Source of the DNA: Gammaproteobacteria bacterium
Lineage (GTDB): Bacteria > Pseudomonadota > Gammaproteobacteria > Xanthomonadales > SZUA-36
DNA: 64,000 nucleotides
NCBI GenBank assembly: GCA_021772915.1
Contig: JAJFLB010000032.1
Coordinates: 1-64,000, forward strand
Direction: 5' to 3'
Positions 25,984 through 34,410 of this stretch are shown one piece after another. The notes below the pieces were generated by a model that was not told the DNA's origin, did not search any database, and worked only from the letters and a program-made list of their open reading frames with translations. Made by a program: the position numbers and the translations under genes. Within the stretch, counting starts at the first letter, position 1. Every line of letters begins with the position of its first letter.

Positions 25984-27435
25984 TTAGAATGTGAAGTTAA
26001 TTTCCGTACGTATGACAATATCAGTGCCCCGTTCATCCCCATCGACTGCAAACACATTGGTGTGTAACAGCCAGCGTTGTCCCAGGGCATGCTGATAACG
26101 CAAACCCACGCCCCCCAGGTTATCGTTTGCAGAACCCGTACGATCATTACGCACACCCAGTTCCAGAATCAGGTTACTTCGTTCATGCTTAAAAAACCAC
26201 TGATAACCGATGGCCAGACCAATAGCCTCGCTGGATTGGTTTGACATCGGTGCGGCCAGACGCCCCAGACCCGGCGAAGCAAACAGTATACCGGTCCTGC
26301 CAAGGGGCCCACCGGTAGTCTCACCTCTGGATGCCGAGGTATAGTCTTCGAAGGCAGCAAACCCGTTGATGTAAACAAGGTTGTGGGTACCCAATGGAGA
26401 CCGGGAAAGTTCAAAAAACAACAATAAACCATCACCGACCGCGGCAGATTCCTCGTCCAGGGCATGGGAGGCGTTGACCCTGATAGTCGAATTCCAAAAC
26501 CCAAAACGTTGGGTGGAACCATAGCCCAGGTAGAGACCATCGCCGGTCTTGTCACTGTGTACGTAAACAGCATCAAACTCGATGGTGCTGTGCAGGGTAT
26601 CTGTCTCACTAAACAAACCCAGTAAACGGGCATCGTCATCGTCGCGGTTGTCGGCGCGATTAACATCATTCCATGCGAACAAAAATGTCACTCGGGTCGA
26701 GGGGGACTTGTCAAACAGCTGCAGGTTGTTCCTTACAATGCCAACGGCGTCCATGGTGTCATCAATCAGGATGCCATCTTGAAAATTGAGAGGTTGGCGA
26801 CCGATGGAAAAACCGTAATCATGATTTTTTTCCAATCGTGGGTCATGGTCACTTTTCTGTAGATTGGGAAACAGCTCACCGAAATCACCCTCAAACCACA
26901 ACTGTTCAATATTGCCGTTGAAGACGCCGTTGTAACCATCACCTGAATCAGGGGTGAATTGATAGTTGGTAAACTCGGCGTTGTCATTTAGGGGAGTGAA
27001 GCCCAGGACGATCCGTTCGGTTGCGGACAACTGCAAGTTGAACGCTAACTGTGCACTGACGGCAATTTCCCCAAGCTTGATGTCAGCATCTGAATCCGCC
27101 CAGTTCAGTGTGCTGCGCAGACCACCGAACAAATAGAGCGCCGGTTGCCAAACAGCCCCCGTGGGGAGTTCAAAGCCGGGATGCAACTTGCCCAGACCCA
27201 GCAGATCCGGTCCCCACTCCAACGGTGGGCCTGTTCGTGTCATTGCGCATGGATTGGCGATGGGTGGCAAGGACTCATCTTTGCTGGGGTCTTTGGTCTC
27301 ACAATCCCCAGGCTGGAACGGTTCAGGAAGCCTGACGACCTCATCGGACAGCGCCGCACCTGACCCCGCCTGGCCGATAGCGGGCATGGCGAGGACCAGC
27401 ACCGTGTAAAAAACCCCCATGATGTTCTTAGTCAT
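25984..27435 (-). CDS. Outer-membrane beta-barrel protein of the redox operon
   Basis: 483 aa with a signal peptide (MTKNIMGVFYTVLVLAMPAI, cleavage near GQA-GSG). The mature part is rich in alternating aromatic/polar strands (FGFWNSTIRVNAS, GLLLFFELSRSPLG, NLILELGVRNDRT, GVGLRYQHAL) and ends in the aromatic residue of INFTF, the usual C-terminal signature of barrel proteins. An alginate-export/porin-like fold is plausible, with the pattern YGFSIGRQPLNFQDGILIDD seen in such barrels. It is much smaller than MtrB-type barrels. The preceding gene's stop overlaps a possible GTG start at 27465 (GTGA); the ATG at 27435 gives a better signal peptide. Its place between cytochrome genes suggests a conduit or substrate pore; that is inference. 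Confidence 0.85.
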   Translation of the reverse strand: MTKNIMGVFYTVLVLAMPAIGQAGSGAALSDEVVRLPEPFQPGDCETKDPSKDESLPPIANPCAMTRTGPPLEWGPDLLGLGKLHPGFELPTGAVWQPALYLFGGLRSTLNWADSDADIKLGEIAVSAQLAFNLQLSATERIVLGFTPLNDNAEFTNYQFTPDSGDGYNGVFNGNIEQLWFEGDFGELFPNLQKSDHDPRLEKNHDYGFSIGRQPLNFQDGILIDDTMDAVGIVRNNLQLFDKSPSTRVTFLFAWNDVNRADNRDDDDARLLGLFSETDTLHSTIEFDAVYVHSDKTGDGLYLGYGSTQRFGFWNSTIRVNASHALDEESAAVGDGLLLFFELSRSPLGTHNLVYINGFAAFEDYTSASRGETTGGPLGRTGILFASPGLGRLAAPMSNQSSEAIGLAIGYQWFFKHERSNLILELGVRNDRTGSANDNLGGVGLRYQHALGQRWLLHTNVFAVDGDERGTDIVIRTEINFTF

Positions 27436-27461
27436 CTGACAATTGCCACGATCGTTTGCGG

Positions 27462-29360
27462 TCACAAGACGCGACAGACGTTGTTATTAAACTGACATTC
27501 ACCCTTTTTAAATGCCTCTGCGGTACATTGGTCCTGCTTATCGGCGACCGGCATATCGGTCAGTATCCGACCATCCCGAGCGATGCTGAGTCTACGCTTC
27601 CACAGGGTTTCGGCACCACTAACCACCTGCTCGGCGACACTTTTTGGACTCATTTCATAATCAAAACCGGCGGCTGCAACAGCCGCGACCAGGTTAACCG
27701 GCACCATTTGTATGATCAGCGAAATTTCTGCGCTTAGCGGCCAGTTGACTGCCACTGTATCCACCTTGTAAACCGCTTTCCGGGAGCCATTGGCCTTTAA
27801 CACCCGCCGATGTTTTCGGGCGCCCGCCGGTCTGCCATAGAGGGTGCTGGGTCTTAGCTCTGGACGTATGAAGGGCAATGCGCTGAGTGACCAGTTCACT
27901 GCCAGCACCTGCTCGCGTTCACCGCCACGCGCCAGTTTGACAAGAAATTTGGACTGTAAATTGAACAGGTCTTTATCCAACGGGATATCACCGTTTGCGA
28001 CATGTAAGGAATGCGTGTCTCTCAAATCTCCATTGGGATCCCGGTCTCCGGATATATAAATCTGCCGTCCGTGGCTGTCCTTGATATCGACCTCGAGAAA
28101 GATAATCCGCTCGGCATCAAAGCCCGTAGGGACATTGTGTCCGTCGGTGCCATTGCTTACGATGGCGCTCAACCTCAATTTGTCACCCTTCAGACTGGAG
28201 TCCAGCTCTCCCAGCACAAAGCCATTGCGCAAAACTTCAAGCCTTTGCTCGCGGGCCCAGTCCAGGGTTTCACATTGCTCTACAATCAGGCGTCGGGCCG
28301 CCTTACGGTGACTGGTTGTTCTCCAGGCCCGCGGAAACCTGGTGTTTTTGGCGGTTTGTTTTTCAAAACCTGTCTCACCCCACCCCGCTGCATAGTCGAA
28401 CAATATCCAATCCCGCAAAGTTTTTTTGCGCAGGTTCCTGGGTGGATTCAATTTGTGCGGGAAAATGCCCGGATGGATGATGGAATGATCCGGTCCGGCA
28501 AAATAGTGGTTCGTGACTTTACGTTCAGGCGTATCCGTATTGACGATTCGCGCTGCAGGCCCGTACTCGTACCCCTCGTCCCTGCCTTGCACGCGGCCCA
28601 TATGGCAATCCTGGCAAGTTACGCCACGTTGGATGGCCGGTGAAGTCTTGTAATCGCTAAAGGCCTCTTCAAGGCGGAATCCGTTCACCAGCAACACGTC
28701 ATGACAGCTGGCGCAGAATCGTGAGGATGTCAGTTCAAAAAAGTGATCGACTGCAGCGTGGACCTTCTTACCCCGGGTATTATTGGGATCAGTTGACAGG
28801 TTGCGATAGGTTTCACGGTCCGCGAGTACGGCTTGCAGACCGGCGTCCCCTTGCGGGCCTTTTACCGGCGCAACCAGGGAGCCTTCATCAAGTGCCAGAC
28901 GTCCGGATATTTTTCCATAAGCCTGTGACACCCGGTGGCAGACTATACACGTGACCCCTTCCCTGGAAGCAGGGTTTCGGTCAAGGTTGGTTAATGCCAG
29001 CGGCTCCTCGATGTCGGTCCCAACGGGGTTATGACAACGCAGACAGAAGTCACCATTAGAGACACTGGTCTTGAGATTGATTGTGGACTGCATGGCCATG
29101 TACACCGGACTTAACTGCGCGTACGCATGTTGGGATACTGACCACTCCCGGTATTGCTTTGGATGGCAACTCGCACACCTGGCCGCCGGCGGGTAACGGT
29201 CTTCCAGGGCAATTTGCTCGTGTGCAGTCCGGGTATCCACGGCTGTGGCAGCAGCAATGCTGAAAGTTGCGAAGACAGAAAGTACGGCCAACGTGGCAAG
29301 CAAATGGGGCAAAGAAAATCCTCGACCCAATATTAATTGGTCCGCTTGATCAGAGCACAT
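27462..29360 (-). CDS. Pentahaem c-type cytochrome, first gene of the redox operon
   Basis: 632 aa. The N-terminal hydrophobic segment (LLATLAVLSVFATFSIAAAT, about 20-40) is a signal peptide or anchor. Five CXXCH sites follow: CASCH (ARCASCHPKQYREW), CLRCH, CIVCH, CASCH and CQDCH, all within the first half. Histidine-rich linkers such as HNPVG, DHSIIHPG and FPHKLNPP may supply distal ligands. The C-terminal half has the motif GTDGHNVPTGFDAERIIFLE and beta-rich sequence seen in large c554-type multihaem proteins. The ATG at 29360 is chosen over TTG 29408, which lies too close to a candidate promoter. The last residues overlap a possible GTG start of the barrel gene, so the operon begins coupled. 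Confidence 0.88.
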   Translation of the reverse strand: MCSDQADQLILGRGFSLPHLLATLAVLSVFATFSIAAATAVDTRTAHEQIALEDRYPPAARCASCHPKQYREWSVSQHAYAQLSPVYMAMQSTINLKTSVSNGDFCLRCHNPVGTDIEEPLALTNLDRNPASREGVTCIVCHRVSQAYGKISGRLALDEGSLVAPVKGPQGDAGLQAVLADRETYRNLSTDPNNTRGKKVHAAVDHFFELTSSRFCASCHDVLLVNGFRLEEAFSDYKTSPAIQRGVTCQDCHMGRVQGRDEGYEYGPAARIVNTDTPERKVTNHYFAGPDHSIIHPGIFPHKLNPPRNLRKKTLRDWILFDYAAGWGETGFEKQTAKNTRFPRAWRTTSHRKAARRLIVEQCETLDWAREQRLEVLRNGFVLGELDSSLKGDKLRLSAIVSNGTDGHNVPTGFDAERIIFLEVDIKDSHGRQIYISGDRDPNGDLRDTHSLHVANGDIPLDKDLFNLQSKFLVKLARGGEREQVLAVNWSLSALPFIRPELRPSTLYGRPAGARKHRRVLKANGSRKAVYKVDTVAVNWPLSAEISLIIQMVPVNLVAAVAAAGFDYEMSPKSVAEQVVSGAETLWKRRLSIARDGRILTDMPVADKQDQCTAEAFKKGECQFNNNVCRVL

Positions 29361-29417
29361 ATTGCATTTTCTCACTGGTTCCCATGTCCATGACGAGCAC
29401 TTTCTCAATCTACCACC

Positions 29418-29423
29418 AGTATA
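29418..29423 (-). promoter_or_regulatory. Candidate -10 box for the redox operon
   Basis: On the minus strand TATACT lies about 58 bp before the chosen ATG at 29360. The -35 is weak (TTGAGA with a 19-base spacer). This is the only near-consensus -10 that I see in the 277-bp divergent gap 29361-29637. No FNR- or CRP-like palindrome was noticed. Confidence 0.35.
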
Positions 29424-29567
29424 GTCAGGGATCGTACGAAAATCTCAAAGTACCGCTGAACCCAAAAAATTCGGGCCCGGGCAATAATTGTATCAATGGT
29501 TCAGATGACTTGTGTTAAGCCCGTTCATTTTTGCAAGAACCACTGGTGCCCTCCCTTTGCCCCGGAC

Positions 29568-29596
29568 TTGCACCCACCCCACCAACACGCAATACT
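29568..29596 (+). promoter_or_regulatory. Candidate promoter for the secreted protein at 29638
   Basis: TTGCAC and AATACT are separated by 17 bases, about 41 bp ahead of the start codon. Partial matches only. Confidence 0.3.
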
Positions 29597-29637
29597 GATA
29601 AGTGCGTCATCCCAGTTTTTCAAATCGAGGGACACCT

Positions 29638-30396
29638 ATGTCTACCGCGCGCCGAATGTTATTGATCTGCATACTGGGCTTCTCAGCCAACGCCTGGGCC
29701 GAATCATTTTTCGATTTCGATGCATCAACGCCAAGGGGTAGCTGGGCCGTGCGCGAAATTATGACGACCGATCATAAAGGGCGACGGAGCGTCTCGATCA
29801 TCCGACAGAAGTTTCTCGGAAGTGAACAACGTCAGGGCCAGACCCATTACTGGCTGGAAACTGAAATGGATAATTACAAACTCAAGAAGAAGGGCAAACG
29901 CAAGCGCGATGGCGAGCACACGGTGATGAAAGTTCTGGTGTCAAAGGAGGCAATGCGTTCAGATCCCGCCAATGTCGTCAACAATCTGCAGGGCTTTGGC
30001 CAGGAGATCATCATGCAGACAGGCGACAGTCAGCCGATGAGAATATCCGGAGGGGGGATGCTGGCCGGGGCAGCTTTGCAGGCCATGGGTATCGAGATCA
30101 ATTATAAGTTCACCGTGGAAGGCGCAGAAACCGTTGACACCGCCGCCGGGCAATTCAAAGCCAGGCGCGTAGCTGGATTGGGCAGCTCCAGTGGCAAGGT
30201 TCTTTTTAAGAAGATCGAAATAAAGAGTCAATCGCTAATGTGGATTTCAGAAAAGGTCCCTTTTGGCATTGTGAAGGGCGAGAGCACCGACCTCATCAAT
30301 GGCAAAGAACAGCACTCGCAAACGGTGCTGATTGAGTACGGCCGCTCCGGGGCTATGACGGCTATTTCCGGCGAAGTGAGGCAGATGCCGTTTTAG
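29638..30396 (+). CDS. Conserved secreted protein, unknown function
   Basis: 252 aa with a signal peptide (MSTARRMLLICILGFSANAW, cleavage near AWA-ESF). The mature protein is beta-rich and basic, with a Lys/Arg cluster (KLKKKGKRKRDGEH, about 85). It contains segments such as MRISGGGMLAGAALQAMGIE and TVDTAAGQFKARRV, then WISEKVPFGIVKGES near the end. The last two resemble the pattern of DUF3108/DUF4412-like periplasmic proteins, in which a thresholding segment precedes V.FG.V; I am not certain of the family. It is divergent from the redox operon and might share regulation with it. Confidence 0.7.
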   Translation: MSTARRMLLICILGFSANAWAESFFDFDASTPRGSWAVREIMTTDHKGRRSVSIIRQKFLGSEQRQGQTHYWLETEMDNYKLKKKGKRKRDGEHTVMKVLVSKEAMRSDPANVVNNLQGFGQEIIMQTGDSQPMRISGGGMLAGAALQAMGIEINYKFTVEGAETVDTAAGQFKARRVAGLGSSSGKVLFKKIEIKSQSLMWISEKVPFGIVKGESTDLINGKEQHSQTVLIEYGRSGAMTAISGEVRQMPF

Positions 30397-30430
30397 CGAT
30401 GTCAGGCCGCGAGGCCCCAACCAAGTGCAA

Positions 30431-30757
30431 TCAGACCAAAACGCTACGTCCCTGCCAACGATCCTGGTTACAGGCCTGTATGCAGTCCCTGCTCGTACAG
30501 GTTTTGCACTTCTCGGTCAATTCGTTCCGAATCGCCAGCATGCCGCCACGTCCGTAGGTCCCAAGTAACAGGCCAACCGGACAGAAGCCCCTGCAAAAGG
30601 CGCAGTCCTTGAATACAAATTCGACAATCGCAGCCGTACCCAGTAATACAGCGGCCCAGACCATCGCGGGCCACCACAGACCCCAAACAAAAAGTTGTAC
30701 CTGGCGACTTCGCCGACAATTCTCCTTGAATTGGTGAATCCAACCCCGGAAATGCAC
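30431..30757 (-). pseudogene. Remnant of a membrane polyferredoxin (NapH/NosR/CcoG-like)
   Basis: 108 codons hold one membrane helix (GLWWPAMVWAAVLLGTAAIV). After it come CAFCRGFCPVGLLLGTYGRG and CKTCTSRDCIQACNQDRW, the 4Fe-4S signatures of NapH-type membrane ferredoxins. Full-length relatives have several helices before this segment. After DRWxxRS they continue with a CPS segment and a further Fe-S cluster. Here the reading ends at GRSVLV just after that point, and no matching sequence follows. I read it as a fragment left by deletion at both ends, although a short expressed protein cannot be excluded. It lies on the same strand as the redox operon about 1.1 kb upstream. The rest of 30397-31009 has no gene that I can support. 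Confidence 0.6.
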
Positions 30758-31009
30758 CTAAAGCAAGCGCTATTCTGCCAGAAATCCTGGCCTATTGGGA
30801 CTGTTTCTGACGAGGGACTTGGGGCGGACACTGCTTTGTAAAAAATTGACTTTGCGCGTTCAATCGGGGCGACCAAGGCAATGCTTTTGGAGGGGGAAAA
30901 TGCAACAATGCAGGTGTTTAGACTGCACACCCAAATAGTTTGCACTCCGACCCCATTTGTCCATGGGTTCAGTTAGAATTAACCCCGCCACCGATTTTTA
31001 GGGACGATC

Positions 31010-31747
31010 ATGGATAGCTACCTCATATCAATCGCAGGGAATATCGCTGCGGGGAAATCCACCCTGACCAAGGCCCTGGAAAAGAGGAGCAACGGCAAGA
31101 TAGTTTCCTTTTTGGAGCGGGTTGATTATGTCAAGCAGCATGGCTATCTGCAGCAGTACTACAAAGCCGTGAACGCCTATGACCAACTGAAAGGAGAGAA
31201 GCTGGATGGCAAAGACCCCGGTGGATTCCTGAAGGTAAAGGAAGAGGCCGAGTACTGGGGCTACAAGATCCAGGAAACCTATTTCCTGTCACGCTTGCTG
31301 GACCTCGGCGTCCTGAATGAACTCCTCCGCGAGGGCCAGTCGGTTGCCCAGGACCGAAGTATTTATGAAGATCAGATTTTTACCAAGAACTCCAACAACT
31401 ACGAATATATTACCGACGAGGATTACAGAAGGTACCAGGATCTGTTCAAATTGGTGATGAACAACAAGCCAACACCTGACCTCATCATCTATCTCGAGAG
31501 CGACGTGGCAACCCTCAAGGCGCGAGTCGTGGAACGAAGCCGGGGGGAGGAGTCAGAACTTGCCAGCCCGGAGAACGCCTATCTTGCCAATCTCAATATC
31601 CTCTACCGGCCATGGATCATGAGATGCGGCTACCCTTACCTCATCATCGACACCGAGGCTGTCGACTTCAGAAGTGATGACGGCTTGGAACAGGTTGTCC
31701 AGGGCATCATCCAGGCCGTGCCGGGGACCGGGAGACTGTTCGAATGA
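31010..31747 (+). CDS. Deoxynucleoside kinase, first of a tandem pair
   Basis: 245 aa. The P-loop is ISIAGNIAAGKSTLTKAL (about 6-23). The DRS motif is AQDRSIYEDQIF (about 114-125), and the Arg-rich lid is ARVVERSRGEES (about 170). These are the marks of the dNK/dCK/dGK family, which phosphorylates deoxynucleosides in the salvage pathway. The usual substrate-side E-P motif reads ERVDY here. The stop overlaps the start of the next kinase by 4 bp (ATGA). AGGGA precedes the ATG. Such kinases are patchy in Proteobacteria. Confidence 0.88.
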   Translation: MDSYLISIAGNIAAGKSTLTKALEKRSNGKIVSFLERVDYVKQHGYLQQYYKAVNAYDQLKGEKLDGKDPGGFLKVKEEAEYWGYKIQETYFLSRLLDLGVLNELLREGQSVAQDRSIYEDQIFTKNSNNYEYITDEDYRRYQDLFKLVMNNKPTPDLIIYLESDVATLKARVVERSRGEESELASPENAYLANLNILYRPWIMRCGYPYLIIDTEAVDFRSDDGLEQVVQGIIQAVPGTGRLFE

Positions 31748-32406
31748 AGCATATCATCGGGATAATGGGGAACATCTCTGCAGGTAAGACCACACTGTGT
31801 AAACTGATTGAAAAAAGATGGGATTATGTCTTCTACCCTGAAGAAGTGGATGAACTGGTGCTCAACTTCTACTATGGTGACCGTAAAGAGCATGCCTATA
31901 ACACCCAGGTATTTTTTCTCTCCAGCAGATTCAGAAACTGGTGGCACATGACCATCTCACCGAACTCGGGTGTAACCGACCGCATCAAGGAAGAGGATAT
32001 CCACATTTTCACGGAGAAGAACTACCGTGACAAGTTCCTTTCCAAATCGGAAAAAATGATTCTCACGCACCAGTTCGATGCGATGAAGCACAATATCCCG
32101 GAGCCTGACCTGGTGATCTATCCACACACGGAGGTCGATGAACTCAAAGCCAGGATAGAGAGAAGACTTCTCAAGGAAGGCAAAGTACGTGAAGGAGAGA
32201 GAGGGTTGCTCGCGACTGGCGATAATTACCTGGAAGACCTGAACGTCCTCTATGAGGAGTTCTACCCTCGTTACCAGGGTAATAAGCTCTGGATTGACAG
32301 CAAGGATTGGAAACTCGTCGATGACGAGGGATCAATCAGGTATGAGAGCGAAGAGGCCGACAAGTTGCTCCGGCTAATCAAGGTAACCCTCGACCAGTCC
32401 GGCTAG
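31744..32406 (+). CDS. Deoxynucleoside kinase-like protein, second of the pair
   Basis: 220 aa. P-loop IIGIMGNISAGKTTLCKLIE (about 4-23). The counterpart of the DRS motif is VTDRIKEEDIHIF (about 78-90). The lid-like segment is KARIERRLLKEGK. It is clearly related to the upstream kinase in layout but diverged in sequence. Paired, overlapping deoxynucleoside kinase genes that work as heterodimers are known from lactobacilli (dAK/dGK); a heterodimer here is inference from the ATGA overlap and the family. It could instead have a distinct specificity. Confidence 0.85.
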   Translation: MKHIIGIMGNISAGKTTLCKLIEKRWDYVFYPEEVDELVLNFYYGDRKEHAYNTQVFFLSSRFRNWWHMTISPNSGVTDRIKEEDIHIFTEKNYRDKFLSKSEKMILTHQFDAMKHNIPEPDLVIYPHTEVDELKARIERRLLKEGKVREGERGLLATGDNYLEDLNVLYEEFYPRYQGNKLWIDSKDWKLVDDEGSIRYESEEADKLLRLIKVTLDQSG

Positions 32407-32511
32407 ACTGAATCAACGGCTGGTTGCGTGACCCGCTAATGTTCCAGATGAATCAGAACCCGAAACTCCATACCTGCCACGGCGCCTGCCCTGCAGACGA
32501 TCTGAGGGCAC

Positions 32512-32910
32512 CTAACGGACACCAAACAATTTGATCCTCGCACCCTTCCAGCCCTTGCTGCGGGCTTCATAGCGGAAAACTACCTTGTCAATAAGGCGTG
32601 TATCGCCATCCAGGTCGACCACACGTGATTTATTCCCCTTGCGCACCAGACGGTTTTTCTCGAGCACCTGCTCAGATCCATTTTCGAAATGGATCACGAT
32701 GCGTTTGAATTCGACCGCAGCCCCCATCACCTTCACGCGCAAGCCCGTAAAAGACCCACGGCCCTTACCCACACTGATCGTGTCGTACTCGGTCCGGTCA
32801 CTGACATTTCTTTCGCCGAGCAAGACCTGGTTCTTTGCCAAGGCGTTTGCAGTCATTCCCACGCCCGCCGTCATTAAAACAGAAATTACAAGTACTTTTA
32901 GGTGTTTCAT
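32512..32910 (-). CDS. Secreted DUF2541-like protein
   Basis: 132 aa with a signal peptide (MKHLKVLVISVLMTAGVGMT, cleavage near ALA-KNQ). The mature part begins LLGERNVSDRTEYDTISVGK and continues as a compact beta-rich, basic domain. It has the pattern GLRVKVMGAAVEFKRIVIHF, then VVDLDGDTRLIDKVVFRYEA, ending KLFGVR. That pattern fits DUF2541 proteins; function unknown. It is convergent with the second kinase gene and followed by a 100-bp spacer. Confidence 0.65.
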   Translation of the reverse strand: MKHLKVLVISVLMTAGVGMTANALAKNQVLLGERNVSDRTEYDTISVGKGRGSFTGLRVKVMGAAVEFKRIVIHFENGSEQVLEKNRLVRKGNKSRVVDLDGDTRLIDKVVFRYEARSKGWKGARIKLFGVR

Positions 32911-33145
32911 CAGTGTTCCTCGTAGTCCGTTGGTTTGCTTATCAGCCTGTCATTTAGTTGCTGAACCGGGGCTTAACGCCACTGGCATTTACATTTCTTT
33001 ACACCATCGAAAGCAAACCCATCCTGGGTGGGGTCTGCGTTGGCCTGGCCGGCTCGTAAGGCGCGTCAGAGTTTAACACCCGCCGCTTTTGAGCCTTCAG
33101 TGTGTAACAATAAGTATTGTACTCCATAGCAAATCCGTGAGCGCA

Positions 33146-33853
33146 ATGACCGAAACCGTATTTAACCAGGATGCCTACCGCAAGGAGATCTCAGCCACCG
33201 TGACCGCGGTCAATGATACCTGGATTGAACTTGATCGAACCATTTTCTATCCCCTGGGTGGTGGCCAACCGGGTGATACCGGAGTTTTTACCACCTCCAA
33301 CGGTCAGTCCTGGCAGGTGATCGACACCCGCAAAGGTGCGACACCCGGCAGCATCGTGCATCAGCTTGAATCTACCGGAGATGAAATCCAGGTGGGTGAT
33401 GTGCTGGCAACATCGATCCACTGGGAGCGGCGCTACACGCTGATGAAAATGCACACCGGTATGCATCTGTTGGGCTCCTTGATCCCCGTCGGTGTCACGG
33501 GTGGTGCGGTTGGCGAGGCCAAGAGCCGTCTGGATTTCGACCTGGGTCAACACCAGATTGACAAGGAAGAGTTAACCGAAAAACTCAATCAACTGGTGGC
33601 TCAGGCCCACGAAGTCACGCTCGAGGCCATCACGGAGGCCGAACTTGAGCGTAACCCGGAGCTGGTCAGGACGATGTCAGTGCAACCGCCCCGCGGGGTT
33701 GGTGATATTCGCATGGTGCGTATAGGAGATGTGGACTTCCAGCCCTGCGGCGGTACCCACCTGCGTAATACCAGTGAGATTGGCACGATCCGGGTCAAAA
33801 AGATCGAGAACAAAGGCAAACGTAACCGCCGTGTCCACGTTGTGCTGGATTAG
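33146..33853 (+). CDS. Alanyl-tRNA editing protein, AlaX type
   Basis: 235 aa, a free-standing editing domain that hydrolyses mischarged Ser- or Gly-tRNA(Ala). It carries both zinc-binding halves: HTGMH (MKMHTGMHLLGSLI, about 107-117) and CGGTH (VDFQPCGGTHLRNTSEIGTI, about 200). The N-terminal barrel has the segment TIFYPLGGGQPGDTG. The first methionine of the conserved domain at 33146 is preferred over ATG 33089. It is cytoplasmic. It lies ahead of the DNA glycosylase gene by 38 bp and may be co-transcribed. Confidence 0.92.
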   Translation: MTETVFNQDAYRKEISATVTAVNDTWIELDRTIFYPLGGGQPGDTGVFTTSNGQSWQVIDTRKGATPGSIVHQLESTGDEIQVGDVLATSIHWERRYTLMKMHTGMHLLGSLIPVGVTGGAVGEAKSRLDFDLGQHQIDKEELTEKLNQLVAQAHEVTLEAITEAELERNPELVRTMSVQPPRGVGDIRMVRIGDVDFQPCGGTHLRNTSEIGTIRVKKIENKGKRNRRVHVVLD

Positions 33854-33891
33854 CACCTGCAGCTTCCCTCCGTTCTGAGCCGGCGTATGTA

Positions 33892-34410
33892 ATGACCGAA
33901 ATTTACAGCCTCTCACCAATATCCAGTCCAGCGGCAAAAGTACTGGTTTTGGGCAGCATCCCGGGCAAGCGCTCGCTTGAGGTACAGCAGTATTACGCCC
34001 ATCCGCAAAACACGTTCTGGCCCATTATGGCGGCATTGCTCGGATTTGATCTTCAGCTACCTTACCCCACACGCGTTCAACACCTTCAGGAATCCGGTAT
34101 TGCCCTGTGGGATGTACTGGCCACGTGCGAACGTCAGTCCAGCCTGGACGCGGATATTGTCGAATCATCGATCATTGCCAATGACTTCACCGCTTTTTTA
34201 GGCGCACATTCGCCAATCCAACATATTTTCTGCAACGGTGCGAAGGCTTATGATTCATTCCTACGACATGTCCGCCCCCGTCTCGGGGACAAAAAACCGG
34301 AGATCCCACTGACGCGTTTACCCTCGACCAGCCCGGCGCACGCGGCCATGAATTTTCAAGCCAAACTTGCCGCCTGGAACGTCATTTCAGACTTTGTCAC
34401 ATCGCGTTAG
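33892..34410 (+). CDS. Uracil-DNA glycosylase superfamily protein, probable DNA-deoxyinosine glycosylase
   Basis: 172 aa, single domain. Motif 1 is LVLGSIPGKRSLEVQQYYAH then PQNTFWPIM. Motif 2 is LPSTSPAHA near residue 145. This combination is typical of the hypoxanthine/uracil glycosylase branch (TIGR04274-like), which removes deaminated bases from DNA. The TAG stop overlaps the TAA stop of the convergent helicase gene (34407-34410). Confidence 0.85.
   Translation: MTEIYSLSPISSPAAKVLVLGSIPGKRSLEVQQYYAHPQNTFWPIMAALLGFDLQLPYPTRVQHLQESGIALWDVLATCERQSSLDADIVESSIIANDFTAFLGAHSPIQHIFCNGAKAYDSFLRHVRPRLGDKKPEIPLTRLPSTSPAHAAMNFQAKLAAWNVISDFVTSR

Noticed and set aside
18990-29430. Reading the redox operon as an MtrCAB-type metal-reducing conduit.
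   Set aside because: The barrel is about 480 aa, smaller than MtrB; no surface decahaem lipoprotein is seen, and the set has extra ferredoxin and flavin proteins. Only a loose analogy is justified.
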